Assembly: GCF_020073745.1 (NCBI RefSeq)
Contig: NZ_JAIRAU010000009.1
Coordinates: 1 to 64,000 of the forward strand
DNA from: Nannocystis pusilla
GTDB lineage: Bacteria > Myxococcota_A > Polyangia > Nannocystales > Nannocystaceae
DNA length: 64,000 bases
Direction: 5' to 3'
Below, one piece after another: positions 15,180 to 23,819 of this stretch. Both the position numbers and the translations under genes were made by a program. The notes beneath the pieces were generated by a model. The model worked only from the letters and a program-made list of their open reading frames with translations. It searched no databases and was not told where the DNA came from. Position 1 is the first letter of the stretch, and each line of letters starts with the position of its first letter.

Positions 15180-17383
15180 GGGGCGAGGACGGCCCCGGCG
15201 AGCACGCCGAAGCCGACGGTGGAGACGATGAGCTGGGCGAGGGCCTCGGGCGCCATGCCGCCCCGGGTGAACCTGACCAGCTCGGTGACGCCGGCGGCGA
15301 GGTAGACCTGGCGCAGGGCCATGGCGGCGCGCGAGCGGAGGATGCTGGCGTCGTGGCGGACGCCGAGGTCGAGCACGTCGGCGCGCTTCTCGTTGGCGCG
15401 GCCGAGGGTCCAGGCGTTACCGTAGGCGACGAGCGACTTGGTGAGCTCGTCGCGGCACTTGCCGGCCTCGTAGGCGGGCATGAGCGCCTGCAGGGTGCAG
15501 CCGGCCCGCTCGAGCCTGGCGAGGCCGGCGTGGGCCTCCATCAAGAAGACGGCCTCGTCGAGCTGAGCGGCCAGCTTGGCCCGCGCGAGCCGGAGCCGGC
15601 GCTCGGCGAGGGCGATGGCCTCGACCAGGGCGTCGTGCTCGACCCGCAGGGTCTCGCGGATCAGCGCCAGCACGGCCAGCTCGAGGGTGCTGACGGTCTG
15701 CTCGAGGCGGTCGATGCCGGCGATGGTGGTGTGGACGATGCGGGCGAACCGCGGGGCGCTGGCGAGGGCCTCGGCGGCCCTGGGGTCGTCGTCGGCGGCG
15801 GCCTTGCGGCGCGCTCGCAGCTGGCGCGCCTCGATCAGGGCGTCGACGGCCGCGAGCTGCTCGGCGAGCTGCTGCCGCCGCCCGAGCTCGGCCAGCGGCC
15901 GCAGGTCGTGGGTGACGAGCAGCGGCGGGATCGGGACCTCGGCGAGCTCGGCGAAGCGCGCCTGCAGGACGGCGTCGTCGCAGCCGCCAGAGGTGACGTC
16001 GAGGGCGCCGGGCGAGGAGGCATTGGTGGCGGTGCCGGTCGAGCCGGCGGTGGGCGCGGGGCCCTGCGGGAGCGAGGCCGCGCCGGCGGTCGTCGTGGCG
16101 GGCGCGCGGGCGGCGGGCGTCGGGGACGTGCTCGCGGGCGCGGCGGGATCGGGGCCGGCGGCCGGGGCCAGGGCGGCCCAGGGCTGGCCGAGCAGGCCCG
16201 CGCCGGGGAACAGCGCGGCCTGGCCGATCGGGCCGGTGAGAGCGGACAGGTTCAATCGGCCATGTTCTTCAGAACCTGCGCCGAAGGGCATGTCCGTGGA
16301 GACATGCGACGGAAGACCGGTCCCCGAGGACATGGTGCTCGGGACAGACGCGGCGGCGACCGAGGCGGGGCGATCGGGCGCGGGTGCGGGCTGGGCGGTC
16401 TTGCCTGGCTCGGAGGACAGGCCGGGCGTGGCGGGGTCGGGCGAGGCGGGCGGCCGGCGCAGCGGAGGCGGGGGGATCGGCTTGAGCTTGCCGGTCTGCG
16501 GCTCGGGGGCGGCGCACGCCTGCTTGGCGGCCTCGTAGGCGTGGAGGCGGCGGGCCAGCTCGTCGTTGTGCTGCCGCAGGGCGTCGTGGACGTCGAGCAG
16601 CTGGCCGACCAGCCCGCCGAGCTCGCTCGGGCCGCAGGCGGGGCCGTTGCAGACGACGCGATCGCGCAGGGCCTGGAGGTTGGCGCGCCGCTCGTCGCAC
16701 AGCCGGCCCTGGCGGTCGCTGCTGGCTTGAAGGACAGGTGCATGGCCGGGGCGATCGAGGACGGGACAGCCGGGGCCGGCGGCGTCGGCGGAGCCGAGGC
16801 GCAGGGCGCGGGCGGCGAGCTGGTGCTCGTTTACGGCGCGGGCGAGTCGGCTCTCGGCGCTGTCGGGTCCCTTCCAGTGGCGCTGCAGGGTCCGCAGCTC
16901 GCGCAGGAGGTCGGCGGCCGGATCGGGGCCGGCGGCGACAGGGGCCCTGGTCTTGCTGCCGCTGACCGGCGCGGGCGGGTCGGACAGCGGGAAGGCGTGG
17001 CCGGTGAGGGCGTGCAGGCGGGTCGAGATCTTGCTGCAGAGGGTGGTCCAGCCGTCGCCCTTGAAGCGCGCGCGGCAGCGCGTGAAGTAGAGGACGGCGA
17101 TCTCGGGGTCGGTCTCGCCCCTGGCGCCGAGGATGTCGAGGAGATCGCGGTTGCGGCCGACTTCGGCCCACGCCTGGGCGGCGGCGACCTCCTCGGTCAA
17201 CATGGTCTGCGACTGCCCCAGCTCCTCGGCGAAGCCGTCGACGAGCCGCGCGGCCTTCAGCTCGCCGTCGGCGCCCTCGGCCGAGGCCGCGTCGCGCGGA
17301 CGGTGAAGGTGCAGCCCGCAGCCGAGGGCCGCGACCATCACCACGGAGAGAAAGGGCGGGACGAACCGAAGCCGAGCGGGCAC
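15176..17383 (-). CDS. Large lipoprotein with helical domains, unknown function
   Basis: A 735-residue predicted lipoprotein: a hydrophobic leader FLSVVMVAALGC with Cys near residue 23, then helix-rich sequence with paired cysteines (LCDERRANLQ, VVCNGPACGPSELGG), a Pro/Ala-rich linker and a C-terminal helical half (about residues 430-735) ending near a hydrophobic segment (LIVSTVGFGVLAGAVLAP), possibly membrane-embedded. The linker contains a ten-box repeat array (16219-16348). GTG 17383 is chosen as the nearest start before the leader; CACAGT lies 12 bases upstream. I recognise no family; it is probably an envelope protein co-expressed with the next lipoprotein. Confidence 0.7.
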   Translation of the reverse strand: MPARLRFVPPFLSVVMVAALGCGLHLHRPRDAASAEGADGELKAARLVDGFAEELGQSQTMLTEEVAAAQAWAEVGRNRDLLDILGARGETDPEIAVLYFTRCRARFKGDGWTTLCSKISTRLHALTGHAFPLSDPPAPVSGSKTRAPVAAGPDPAADLLRELRTLQRHWKGPDSAESRLARAVNEHQLAARALRLGSADAAGPGCPVLDRPGHAPVLQASSDRQGRLCDERRANLQALRDRVVCNGPACGPSELGGLVGQLLDVHDALRQHNDELARRLHAYEAAKQACAAPEPQTGKLKPIPPPPLRRPPASPDPATPGLSSEPGKTAQPAPAPDRPASVAAASVPSTMSSGTGLPSHVSTDMPFGAGSEEHGRLNLSALTGPIGQAALFPGAGLLGQPWAALAPAAGPDPAAPASTSPTPAARAPATTTAGAASLPQGPAPTAGSTGTATNASSPGALDVTSGGCDDAVLQARFAELAEVPIPPLLVTHDLRPLAELGRRQQLAEQLAAVDALIEARQLRARRKAAADDDPRAAEALASAPRFARIVHTTIAGIDRLEQTVSTLELAVLALIRETLRVEHDALVEAIALAERRLRLARAKLAAQLDEAVFLMEAHAGLARLERAGCTLQALMPAYEAGKCRDELTKSLVAYGNAWTLGRANEKRADVLDLGVRHDASILRSRAAMALRQVYLAAGVTELVRFTRGGMAPEALAQLIVSTVGFGVLAGAVLAP
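16219..16348. repeat. 14-bp-period palindromic array, 10 boxes, translated
   Basis: Boxes at 16219, 16233, 16247, 16261, 16275, 16289, 16303, 16317, 16331 and 16345, all exactly 14 apart (CCTG, CCGG, CAGG, CATG, CCTG, CATG, CATG, CCGG, CATG, CAGA). It encodes part of a linker (STMSSGTGLPSHV, STDMPFGAGSEEHG) resembling the repeat peptide of the unrelated protein at 12058. Confidence 0.96.
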
Positions 17384-17467
17384 GGAGGCCCAGCACTGTG
17401 GCACGGCAACGCCGCACAAGCCAGCGCCCCCGCGGCGCGAGCCCGTGGGGTACGATCGCGCCCGACG

Positions 17468-18616
17468 ATGGCGCCGTACTCGGGCCCGGAACCAGGTCGC
17501 GGCTCGCCCGGCGCGCTGCGGCGGCTGCACGACCGCCACGCGGAGCGCCTGCGGACGGCGGCGCGCTGGCTCGGGATCGACGATCACGAGCGCGACGCGG
17601 CCGTGACACGCTGTTTCCGGGCGATCGCCGAAGCTGTCCCCGAGGACAGCGCGGTCGGCTGGGCGGCGCTGATGCGCGCGCTGGCGCGGGCGCGCCCGTC
17701 GGACGTGCCGCCGGGGCCGCGCGCGACCGGCGAGGCGGCGCTGCTCGATTTCCTCGCCGGCCGGACCGCGGAGGAGCGAGCGGTGTTCGCCCTGGCCGAG
17801 CTCGGAGGCTTCGACGCGGTCCAGCTGGCGCAGGCGATCGGGGCCCCGCCGGCCGCCGGCCAGGCGCTCATCGTCGGCCTGCGCCGCGCGTTCGCGGCCG
17901 ACCCCGCGGTGGCGGCGGCGGGCGGCCCGGCGACGGTGCTGGCCGAGTGCGTGGTCGTCGACCGCGCGCCGCCGGGCTGGCGGGCGCAGGCCTGGGCTGA
18001 ACTTCTGGGCATGTCCGAAGAGGCAGGAGATCCGGGGATCCCGCGCGCGGCGATCGTGGGGGTCGCGGCGCTGGCCCTGGCGGTGCTGGTGGTGCTGCGC
18101 CCGCGCCCGCCCGCGCCGGGGCCCGAGCCCGCGCTGGCCTCGGGCCCGACGGTCGAGCGGCCGCCGCTGCACGAGGTGCCGGAGCCGCGGCCGGAGCCGA
18201 CGATCGAGGCGCCGCCGCTCCTGGGTGAACCCAAGGACATGGCGAAGAGTTCAGGTCGCGAGCGCCAGGTGGTGGTGCGCAAGGGCAAGAAGAAGGGCGG
18301 CGGAGGCGGCGCGCGCAAGGAGGCGCTGGCCCAGCGCCTCGCGGCCGCCGAGGCGCGCGACCCGGGCAACGTGATCGTCGAGCTCGAGATGCTCGGCGCG
18401 GCCCGCAAGGCGCTGAAGTCGTCCCCCCACCAGGCGCTGGCGTACGCGGACCAACACGCGCGCGACTTCCCGAACAGCCAGATGGTCGAGCAGCGCGCGG
18501 AGCTGCGGGTCCGGGCGCTGTGCGCGTTGGGCCGCGCGGCCGAGGCCCGCGCGGAGGCGCAGCGACGCGCGTCGGCGAAGGTGCAGACGGCGCTGCGCGA
18601 GGGCTGCGGCGGATGA
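17468..18616 (+). CDS. Membrane protein with sigma-like N-terminal and TPR-like C-terminal parts
   Basis: A 382-residue protein. Residues 1-175 are helical and resemble the arrangement of ECF sigma regions (LRRLHDRHAERLRTAARWLG; then LDFLAGRTAEERAVFALAEL and FDAVQLAQAIGAPPAAG), as in myxobacterial sigma-like regulators, but DNA binding is uncertain. One membrane segment follows (AAIVGVAALALAVLVVL, about 198-214), a Pro-rich periplasmic linker, a Lys/Gly stretch and a C-terminal helical repeat (ALAYADQHARDFPNSQM). ATG 17468 follows TACGAT by 12 bases. Three 14-bp repeat sites lie in the gene (17633, 17996, 18224). Functional call is tentative. Confidence 0.7.
   Translation: MAPYSGPEPGRGSPGALRRLHDRHAERLRTAARWLGIDDHERDAAVTRCFRAIAEAVPEDSAVGWAALMRALARARPSDVPPGPRATGEAALLDFLAGRTAEERAVFALAELGGFDAVQLAQAIGAPPAAGQALIVGLRRAFAADPAVAAAGGPATVLAECVVVDRAPPGWRAQAWAELLGMSEEAGDPGIPRAAIVGVAALALAVLVVLRPRPPAPGPEPALASGPTVERPPLHEVPEPRPEPTIEAPPLLGEPKDMAKSSGRERQVVVRKGKKKGGGGGARKEALAQRLAAAEARDPGNVIVELEMLGAARKALKSSPHQALAYADQHARDFPNSQMVEQRAELRVRALCALGRAAEARAEAQRRASAKVQTALREGCGG
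17633..17650. repeat. 14-bp palindromic repeat, perfect 18-bp palindrome, coding
   Basis: GCTGTCC, a CCGA-type core and GGACAGC pair perfectly; boxes at 17633 and 17647. Confidence 0.8.
17996..18027. repeat. 14-bp palindromic repeat, 3 boxes, coding
   Basis: GCTG 17996, CATG 18010, CAGG 18024, immediately before the membrane segment of the encoded protein. Confidence 0.75.
18224..18255. repeat. 14-bp palindromic repeat, 3 boxes, coding
   Basis: GGTG 18224 (weak), CATG 18238, CAGG 18252 in the Pro-rich linker of the same gene. Confidence 0.65.
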
Positions 18617-18671
18617 ACGGGGGGACGCGAGCGGGCGGCTCGGACCCGCGCGACGCGGATGTCTGCGAGCA

Positions 18672-18717
18672 CATGGCGATAAGGCCATGCTCTCGAGGAC
18701 ATGTTCATAGGATCATG
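18672..18717. repeat. 14-bp-period palindromic array, 4 boxes, convergent junction
   Basis: CATG at 18672, 18686, 18700 and 18714, exact 14 steps, filling the gap between the plus gene ending 18616 and the minus amylase gene. The last box contains the amylase stop codon (TCA at 18713-18715). Confidence 0.95.
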
Positions 18718-21097
18718 GCGCGAAGACCAGCGAGCCGCCGGCGGGGATCGTGAAGTCGAGCTTGCCGAGCGCGGTCACGGTGGCCTTGTCGCCGGCGAGG
18801 ACGTCGGTCAGCTCGGTGGCGGCGGCGAAGCCGAGGGCCGGGCCGGCGTCGACGCTGACCATTTGCGGCGCGCCGGCGCGGGTGAGGGCGACGATCGCGG
18901 CGTCGCCGTCGGCGATCTTGCGGCCGAACACCAGCGTGTCCTCGTCGGCGAACAGCGGCACGTAGGCGCCGCGGCGCAGCGGCGCGAGCTGCTGGCGGGC
19001 GGCGCCGAGCTTGCGCGCGTGCTGCAGGGTGGCCAGCTCGTCGGCCGACAGCTCGTCCTCGGGGCGCCACATCAGGCGGTTGTTGGGGTCGGCGCCGCCC
19101 CACTGGCCGTACTCGTCGCCGTAGTAGAGGAGCGGAGCGCCTGGCAGGCCGAGCAGCCAGGTGAGGCCGAGGCGCGTGCGCCGGTACGGCTCGGGGTCGT
19201 CGGGCGCGAGGGCGGTGTCGTCCCACTGGTTGCCCGGCACGCCCTTGTCGTGCTGCGCGTCCTGACCGCGGTAGTCGGCGTGGCTGACGAACCGCGGGGT
19301 GTCGTGGCTGCCGATGTACGGCGTCATGATCGCGCCCTCGGGCCAGCGATCGAGGCCGTGCCGGACCCAGTAGTCGGCGTGCAGCATGCCGGCGTCGCCC
19401 CAGGCGAAGGTGCGGTAGCTGACGCCGTGGTAGAGGACGAAGTCGAACTGGCCGTCGAGGCCGAAGGGGCCGATGTAGCGGGCGATCGTGCCGTAGTTCT
19501 CGTCGTTGCACGGGTCGGCGCAGTCGCTCCAGCCCATCGCCGTCTCGCCCATGAGGAAGTACTTGGTGCCGGCGCGCTCGAAGCCCTCGCGCACGGCGGC
19601 GGCGAGGTTGCGCGTGGCGGCCTCCTCGACGTGCTTGACGGCGTCGACGCGCAGGCCGTCGAGGTCGAAGCGGTCGAGCCACCAGGTGGCGTCGGCGACG
19701 AACTGGGTGTTGGCCTCGGTGACGCTGTGGTCGATGTCCGGCAGGTAGTCGGCGAACATGCACTCGAGGGCCTTCTCGGTCCAGTCGCAGCCGGGGGTGC
19801 CGCACACGCAGCCGGTGCGGAACCACTCGGGGTGGGCCTGCATGTACTCGTGCTCGGCGTGGACGTGGTTGATCACGAAGTCCTGGAGGATCCGGATCCC
19901 GTGGCGATGTGCCTCTTCGACCATGGCCGAAAGGGCAGCCTCGCCGCCGAGCCGCGGGTCGACCTCGCGGGCGCGGATCGGCCAGTAGCCGTGGTAGCCG
20001 GTGACCCAGTGGACGTTATCGGCGGCCTTGAAGGCGGCGTCGGGGTTGGTCTGGAACGGGGTCAGCCAGATCGCGCGCACGCCGAGCTGATCGAGGGTGC
20101 CGTCGGCGATGGCCTCGCGCAGGCCGTCGAGGTCGCCGCCGTCCCAGTCGCCGCGCGGATCGGCCATGGGCGTCGGCCCCGGATCGCCGCCGGGGTCGCC
20201 GTCGCGGAAGCGATCGGTGACGACCATGTAGACCAGCGCGTCGTCCCAGCGGAACGGCTCGGCCTCGATCCAGAACGGCAGGAGGATCGGCTCGCTGACC
20301 TGGCCGTCGGCCGACGCGACGCGGAGGACGACGCGGTGCTTGCCGTCGGGCAGATCGCCGAGCGCGACGGTGATGTCGCCGGTCACGCCGTCGACGACGA
20401 ACTCGCCGTCGGTCAGCGGGCGCTCGTCGCTGCCGGTGCGCAGGAGCGCGCTGTAGGCCGCGGGATCGGGCCCGGCGCCGCCGATGCCGTCGACGTAGCG
20501 CAGGCTGGCGTTCCAGGTGCCGGCGCCGGGGCCCGGCCGGGCGGCCTCGGCGGCGGCGACGTCGACGCCGGGCCTGCGGCAGTCGGGCACCAGGACCGCG
20601 GAGTTCTCGGTCCCGTCGACGTACTTGCGCCGGCCCTGGCCGGGGTCGAGGACCCACTGGGTCGCGCCGCCCTGCTCGTAGACGACCTTGTAGGCGTGCA
20701 GGCCGGGCGCGAGATCGACTGTTCCTTGATACATGCCATCCGGGTCAGGTCCTTCGAGCCATGTCGCAGAGTTCAGGTCGAATCCGACCCACTCGCCGAC
20801 CACGCCCGGGCCGGTGGCGCCGGGCGGCGGATCGAAGCGGAAGCGCGTCGGACACACGAGATCGCCGCCGCCGGTGGGATCGTCGGTGGTCGGGTCGGTG
20901 CCGGTCCCGGTGGTGATGCCGGTGGTGGTCGGCTCGGGCGTGGCGGTCGAGGCTGCGTCGGTGCCCGGGAAGCTGCTCGGGTTGTTCGTGAGTCCGCCGG
21001 TGGTGGGGCCGTCGCTGTCGCCCGCCGGCGGCGCGCCGCTCGAGCAGGCGCCGGCGAGCAGCAGGGCAGGGACGAGGCGGATCGACGGGCGCTGCAT
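18713..21097 (-). CDS. Exported alpha-amylase-family lipoprotein (GH13)
   Basis: A 794-residue secreted glycoside hydrolase acting on alpha-glucans. It has a lipoprotein signal (LVPALLLAGACSSG), a Thr/Gly/Pro-rich linker and N-terminal beta domains, then the catalytic barrel beginning LVYMVVTDRFRDGDPGGDPG. GH13 motifs are complete: QDFVINHVHAEH, DLDGLRVDAVKH (nucleophile Asp), FLMGETAMGWSD (acid/base Glu) and IGSHDTPRF (transition-state Asp); a C-terminal beta domain ends PAGGSLVFAP. An insert in the N-terminal domain is encoded by a five-box repeat (20718-20777). ATG 21097 has TATCGT ending eight bases upstream. It is transcribed divergently from the glucoamylase; both would degrade external starch or glycogen. 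Confidence 0.93.
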   Translation of the reverse strand: MQRPSIRLVPALLLAGACSSGAPPAGDSDGPTTGGLTNNPSSFPGTDAASTATPEPTTTGITTGTGTDPTTDDPTGGGDLVCPTRFRFDPPPGATGPGVVGEWVGFDLNSATWLEGPDPDGMYQGTVDLAPGLHAYKVVYEQGGATQWVLDPGQGRRKYVDGTENSAVLVPDCRRPGVDVAAAEAARPGPGAGTWNASLRYVDGIGGAGPDPAAYSALLRTGSDERPLTDGEFVVDGVTGDITVALGDLPDGKHRVVLRVASADGQVSEPILLPFWIEAEPFRWDDALVYMVVTDRFRDGDPGGDPGPTPMADPRGDWDGGDLDGLREAIADGTLDQLGVRAIWLTPFQTNPDAAFKAADNVHWVTGYHGYWPIRAREVDPRLGGEAALSAMVEEAHRHGIRILQDFVINHVHAEHEYMQAHPEWFRTGCVCGTPGCDWTEKALECMFADYLPDIDHSVTEANTQFVADATWWLDRFDLDGLRVDAVKHVEEAATRNLAAAVREGFERAGTKYFLMGETAMGWSDCADPCNDENYGTIARYIGPFGLDGQFDFVLYHGVSYRTFAWGDAGMLHADYWVRHGLDRWPEGAIMTPYIGSHDTPRFVSHADYRGQDAQHDKGVPGNQWDDTALAPDDPEPYRRTRLGLTWLLGLPGAPLLYYGDEYGQWGGADPNNRLMWRPEDELSADELATLQHARKLGAARQQLAPLRRGAYVPLFADEDTLVFGRKIADGDAAIVALTRAGAPQMVSVDAGPALGFAAATELTDVLAGDKATVTALGKLDFTIPAGGSLVFAP
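20718..20777. repeat. 14-bp-period palindromic array, 5 boxes, translated
   Basis: ACTG 20718, CATG 20732, CAGG 20746, CATG 20760 and CAGG 20774, exact 14 steps, inside the amylase N-terminal domain. Confidence 0.92.
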
Positions 21098-21166
21098 GCG
21101 GCCGACGATAGCAACACGCCGCGCGGCGAGACAGCGTCCGCGCCCGCGCGGTAGTGTGGACGGGTC

Positions 21167-23785
21167 ATGTCGCGAAGAACATCCTCCGTCGCCCTAGTCG
21201 CCGCGCTGGTGTCGATGTCGCTCGCCGCGTCGGCCAGCGCCGCCGAGCCGCAGCGGACCCGCTACAAGCTGCCCAGCAGCAACGGCTGGGGGGCGCTGCT
21301 GGTCGATCTGTACGAGGGGCACGCGACCGAGCTGCGCGAGCACGTGTTCGCGGCCGAGGAGCCGCAGATCGACGCGCAGGGCCAGGACATCTGGGACGGC
21401 GAGCAATTCGCGACGGTCCACACCCGCAACGTGTTGTACGACGCGTACTTCGGGGTCCGCGCCGAGGGCGATCAGTTCTGGTTGACGTCGGCGCCGGTCG
21501 ACCAGGACGCGAGCGGCTACGTCGCCTGGAACGACCTCGAGACGGCGGGCACCGGCATCGTCGCGATCGTGCAGCCGCTCGGGGCGCTCGAGGCGACGAC
21601 CTTCGCGTTCGCGCCGCAGGGGCTCGAGGCGGCCGGGATGGTGCTGCTGCTGCGGCTCAAGAACACCGGGGCGCAGCCGCTGCAGGGGGTGCAGGCGTTC
21701 TCGCTGCACAACTTTCACCTCGGGTTCGGCCGCGCCGACCGGCCGTGGGACGTGCACGAGGACATCGCCGCCAACGGCGAGACGGTCGAGTTCGTCGGCG
21801 GCGCCGAGCCCCGCTTCCGCGAGCGCGGGTTCGCCGGGACGATCGTGACGCGCGCGCTGGCGCCGATCGTGCACCGCGGGGTCGGACCCGAGGTCGATCT
21901 GTTCGGCGTCGTCGCCCAGAGCCAGCTCGACTTGCCCGACAACGCGGCGCCGGCGAACGCGGTCGACGACGCGACGACGGCGTTCCAGTGGGACGTCGGC
22001 ACGATCATGCCCGGGGCGGAGGCGTGGGTCGGGATCGCGGCGATCCACCGCGGCGACCCGTTCGCCGCGGCGGAGGCGGAGACGATGATCGACGCGTGGA
22101 TCGACGGCGTCGGCCCGCAGGTGATGCTGGCCCGCGAGCGCAACGTGTGGGCCGACCTCCACGCGGCGACCAAGCTGCCCGACGGATTGTCGGCGCCGGA
22201 GGTGCCGATGCTGCGCCAGGCGGTCGCTATGTTGCACATGGGACAGGTCCTCGAGGACAGGTCGTTCGCCCGCGAGTGGTTGAGCCAGGACGGCGAGCCG
22301 CGGCGGACCCGCTTCCCGGGCCTCGACGACCAGCCGGCGACGCTGCCGGCGTGGATCAAGCACCGCGGCCACGGGGCGGTGCTGGCCAGCCTGCCGCCGG
22401 GCGAGTGGACGTACGCGTGGATCCGCGACGGCGCCTACGCGACCGCGGCGATGGCGGCGCTGGGGATGAAGGAGCACTCCCGCGCGGCGCTGAACTTCTA
22501 CCTCGACGCCGAGGCCGGCCGGTTCCGGCAGTGGTCGGAGCTGCAGCCGTACGCGATGCCGCCGTACCAGATCAGCCTGGTGCGCTACCACGGCTTCGGG
22601 GTCGAGGAGACCGACTTCAACGCGTTCGGACCCAACCTCGAGTTCGACGGCTTCGGGCTGTTCCTGTGGGCGCTGCGGGCCCACGAGGTGCTGACCGGCG
22701 ACACCTCGCTGGCCGACGCGCGCTGGGAGGAGATCGCGACCGAGGTCGCCGACGTGCTGGTCGCGCTGATCGACCCCGAGACCGGGATGATCCGCGCCGA
22801 CTCGTCGATCTGGGAGACGCACTGGCTCGGGCGCCAGCGCCGGTTCACGTACACGAGCATCACGGCGGCGCGCGGGCTGTGCGACGCGGCGGCCATCGCC
22901 GAGCGTCGCGGCGACACTGCCCGTGCGGACATGTACCGAAAGACAGGCGAGTCGATCCGCGCGGCCATCGCCGCGCACGCGACCGACGGCGAGCGGGCGC
23001 TGGCCGGCAGCGTCGAGGAGCTGGCGACCGGCGAGGGCTACTTCGACGCGGCGGTGTGGGACGCGGTGGCGATGGGGCTGTTCGACCCGCACGGGCCGAT
23101 CGCGCAGGCGACGTTCGCGGCGCTCGACGAGCACCTGCGCGTCGACGCCGGGCCGGGTTGGTCGCGCAACGACGACCGCTGGGACCACGCGAACATGGAG
23201 GACGCGACGCCGTGGGGCAGCGACTACGACAGCGCGGAGTGGGTGATCACGGACCTGCGCGGCTCGGTGGCGCTGCGCGCGGGCGGTCAGGAGGCCCGCG
23301 CCGACGCGCTGATCGAGTGGGTGCGGGCGCAGGCGGCCACGAACTACTTCATGACGGCGGAGACGTTCGACGAGCAGACCGGCACGTACAAGTTCAACGC
23401 GCCGATGCTCGGCTTCGGCGCCGGGGCCTACGCGCTGGCGCTGGCGCATCGCGCGGGGGCGCTGAGCGACCCGGCATGCGGGGCCTACTTCGTCGAGGAC
23501 GAAGAGGGCACTACCGGCGCCGACACCGGCGACTCGACCGGCAGCACCGGCGCGCCCGACACGACGACCGCGGTGCCGACCACGGGCGCGACGACGGACG
23601 CGACGACCGAGGCGGCGACGACGACGGGGCTGACGAGCGGGGCGAGCGCGGGCACTGCAACTGCGGGCCTCACCGACGGCAGCAGCAGCGACGATGGCTG
23701 CGGGTGCACGTCGGGCAATTCGGGGGCGCCGGCGGCGCTGCTGCTGCTCGGGCTCGCTGTGCGGCGTCGGCGACGGCGCGCTTGA
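21167..23785 (+). CDS. Secreted glucoamylase-like glycosidase (GH15) with MYXO-CTERM tail
   Basis: An 872-residue exported protein that probably releases glucose from starch or dextrins. It has an N-terminal signal peptide (VALVAALVSMSLAASASAAE), an N-terminal beta domain (GWGALLVDLYEG onward) and an (alpha/alpha)6 catalytic domain with YAWIRDGAYATAAM, PNLEFDGFGLFLWALRAHE and the motif NMEDATPWGSDYD. After a Thr/Ser/Gly-rich linker it ends in DDGCGCTSGNSGAPAALLLL plus an Arg-rich tail: the Cys, hydrophobic stretch and Arg cluster fit the MYXO-CTERM sorting signal for the myxobacterial surface. The start lies inside a degenerate CATG box (21166), with TAGTGT ten bases upstream. The bacterial GH15 call rests on motifs only. 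Confidence 0.88.
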   Translation: MSRRTSSVALVAALVSMSLAASASAAEPQRTRYKLPSSNGWGALLVDLYEGHATELREHVFAAEEPQIDAQGQDIWDGEQFATVHTRNVLYDAYFGVRAEGDQFWLTSAPVDQDASGYVAWNDLETAGTGIVAIVQPLGALEATTFAFAPQGLEAAGMVLLLRLKNTGAQPLQGVQAFSLHNFHLGFGRADRPWDVHEDIAANGETVEFVGGAEPRFRERGFAGTIVTRALAPIVHRGVGPEVDLFGVVAQSQLDLPDNAAPANAVDDATTAFQWDVGTIMPGAEAWVGIAAIHRGDPFAAAEAETMIDAWIDGVGPQVMLARERNVWADLHAATKLPDGLSAPEVPMLRQAVAMLHMGQVLEDRSFAREWLSQDGEPRRTRFPGLDDQPATLPAWIKHRGHGAVLASLPPGEWTYAWIRDGAYATAAMAALGMKEHSRAALNFYLDAEAGRFRQWSELQPYAMPPYQISLVRYHGFGVEETDFNAFGPNLEFDGFGLFLWALRAHEVLTGDTSLADARWEEIATEVADVLVALIDPETGMIRADSSIWETHWLGRQRRFTYTSITAARGLCDAAAIAERRGDTARADMYRKTGESIRAAIAAHATDGERALAGSVEELATGEGYFDAAVWDAVAMGLFDPHGPIAQATFAALDEHLRVDAGPGWSRNDDRWDHANMEDATPWGSDYDSAEWVITDLRGSVALRAGGQEARADALIEWVRAQAATNYFMTAETFDEQTGTYKFNAPMLGFGAGAYALALAHRAGALSDPACGAYFVEDEEGTTGADTGDSTGSTGAPDTTTAVPTTGATTDATTEAATTTGLTSGASAGTATAGLTDGSSSDDGCGCTSGNSGAPAALLLLGLAVRRRRRRA
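22244..22261. repeat. 14-bp palindromic repeat, perfect, coding
   Basis: CAGG at 22244 and 22258; with flanks GGACAGGTCC-TCGA-GGACAGGTC. Read in frame it encodes QVLEDRS in the glucoamylase gene. Confidence 0.85.
22916..22947. repeat. 14-bp palindromic repeat, 3 boxes, coding
   Basis: ACTG 22916, CATG 22930, CAGG 22944 in the catalytic domain of the glucoamylase gene. Confidence 0.75.
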
Positions 23786-23819
23786 CCCAGCGGCGCGCGG
23801 CGCTCCACCATCGGGCTGG

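Noticed and set aside
21166..21183. CATG/CATC boxes around the glucoamylase start codon as a functional repeat
   Set aside because: The second box and the core match poorly, and a CATG at a start codon is common by chance.
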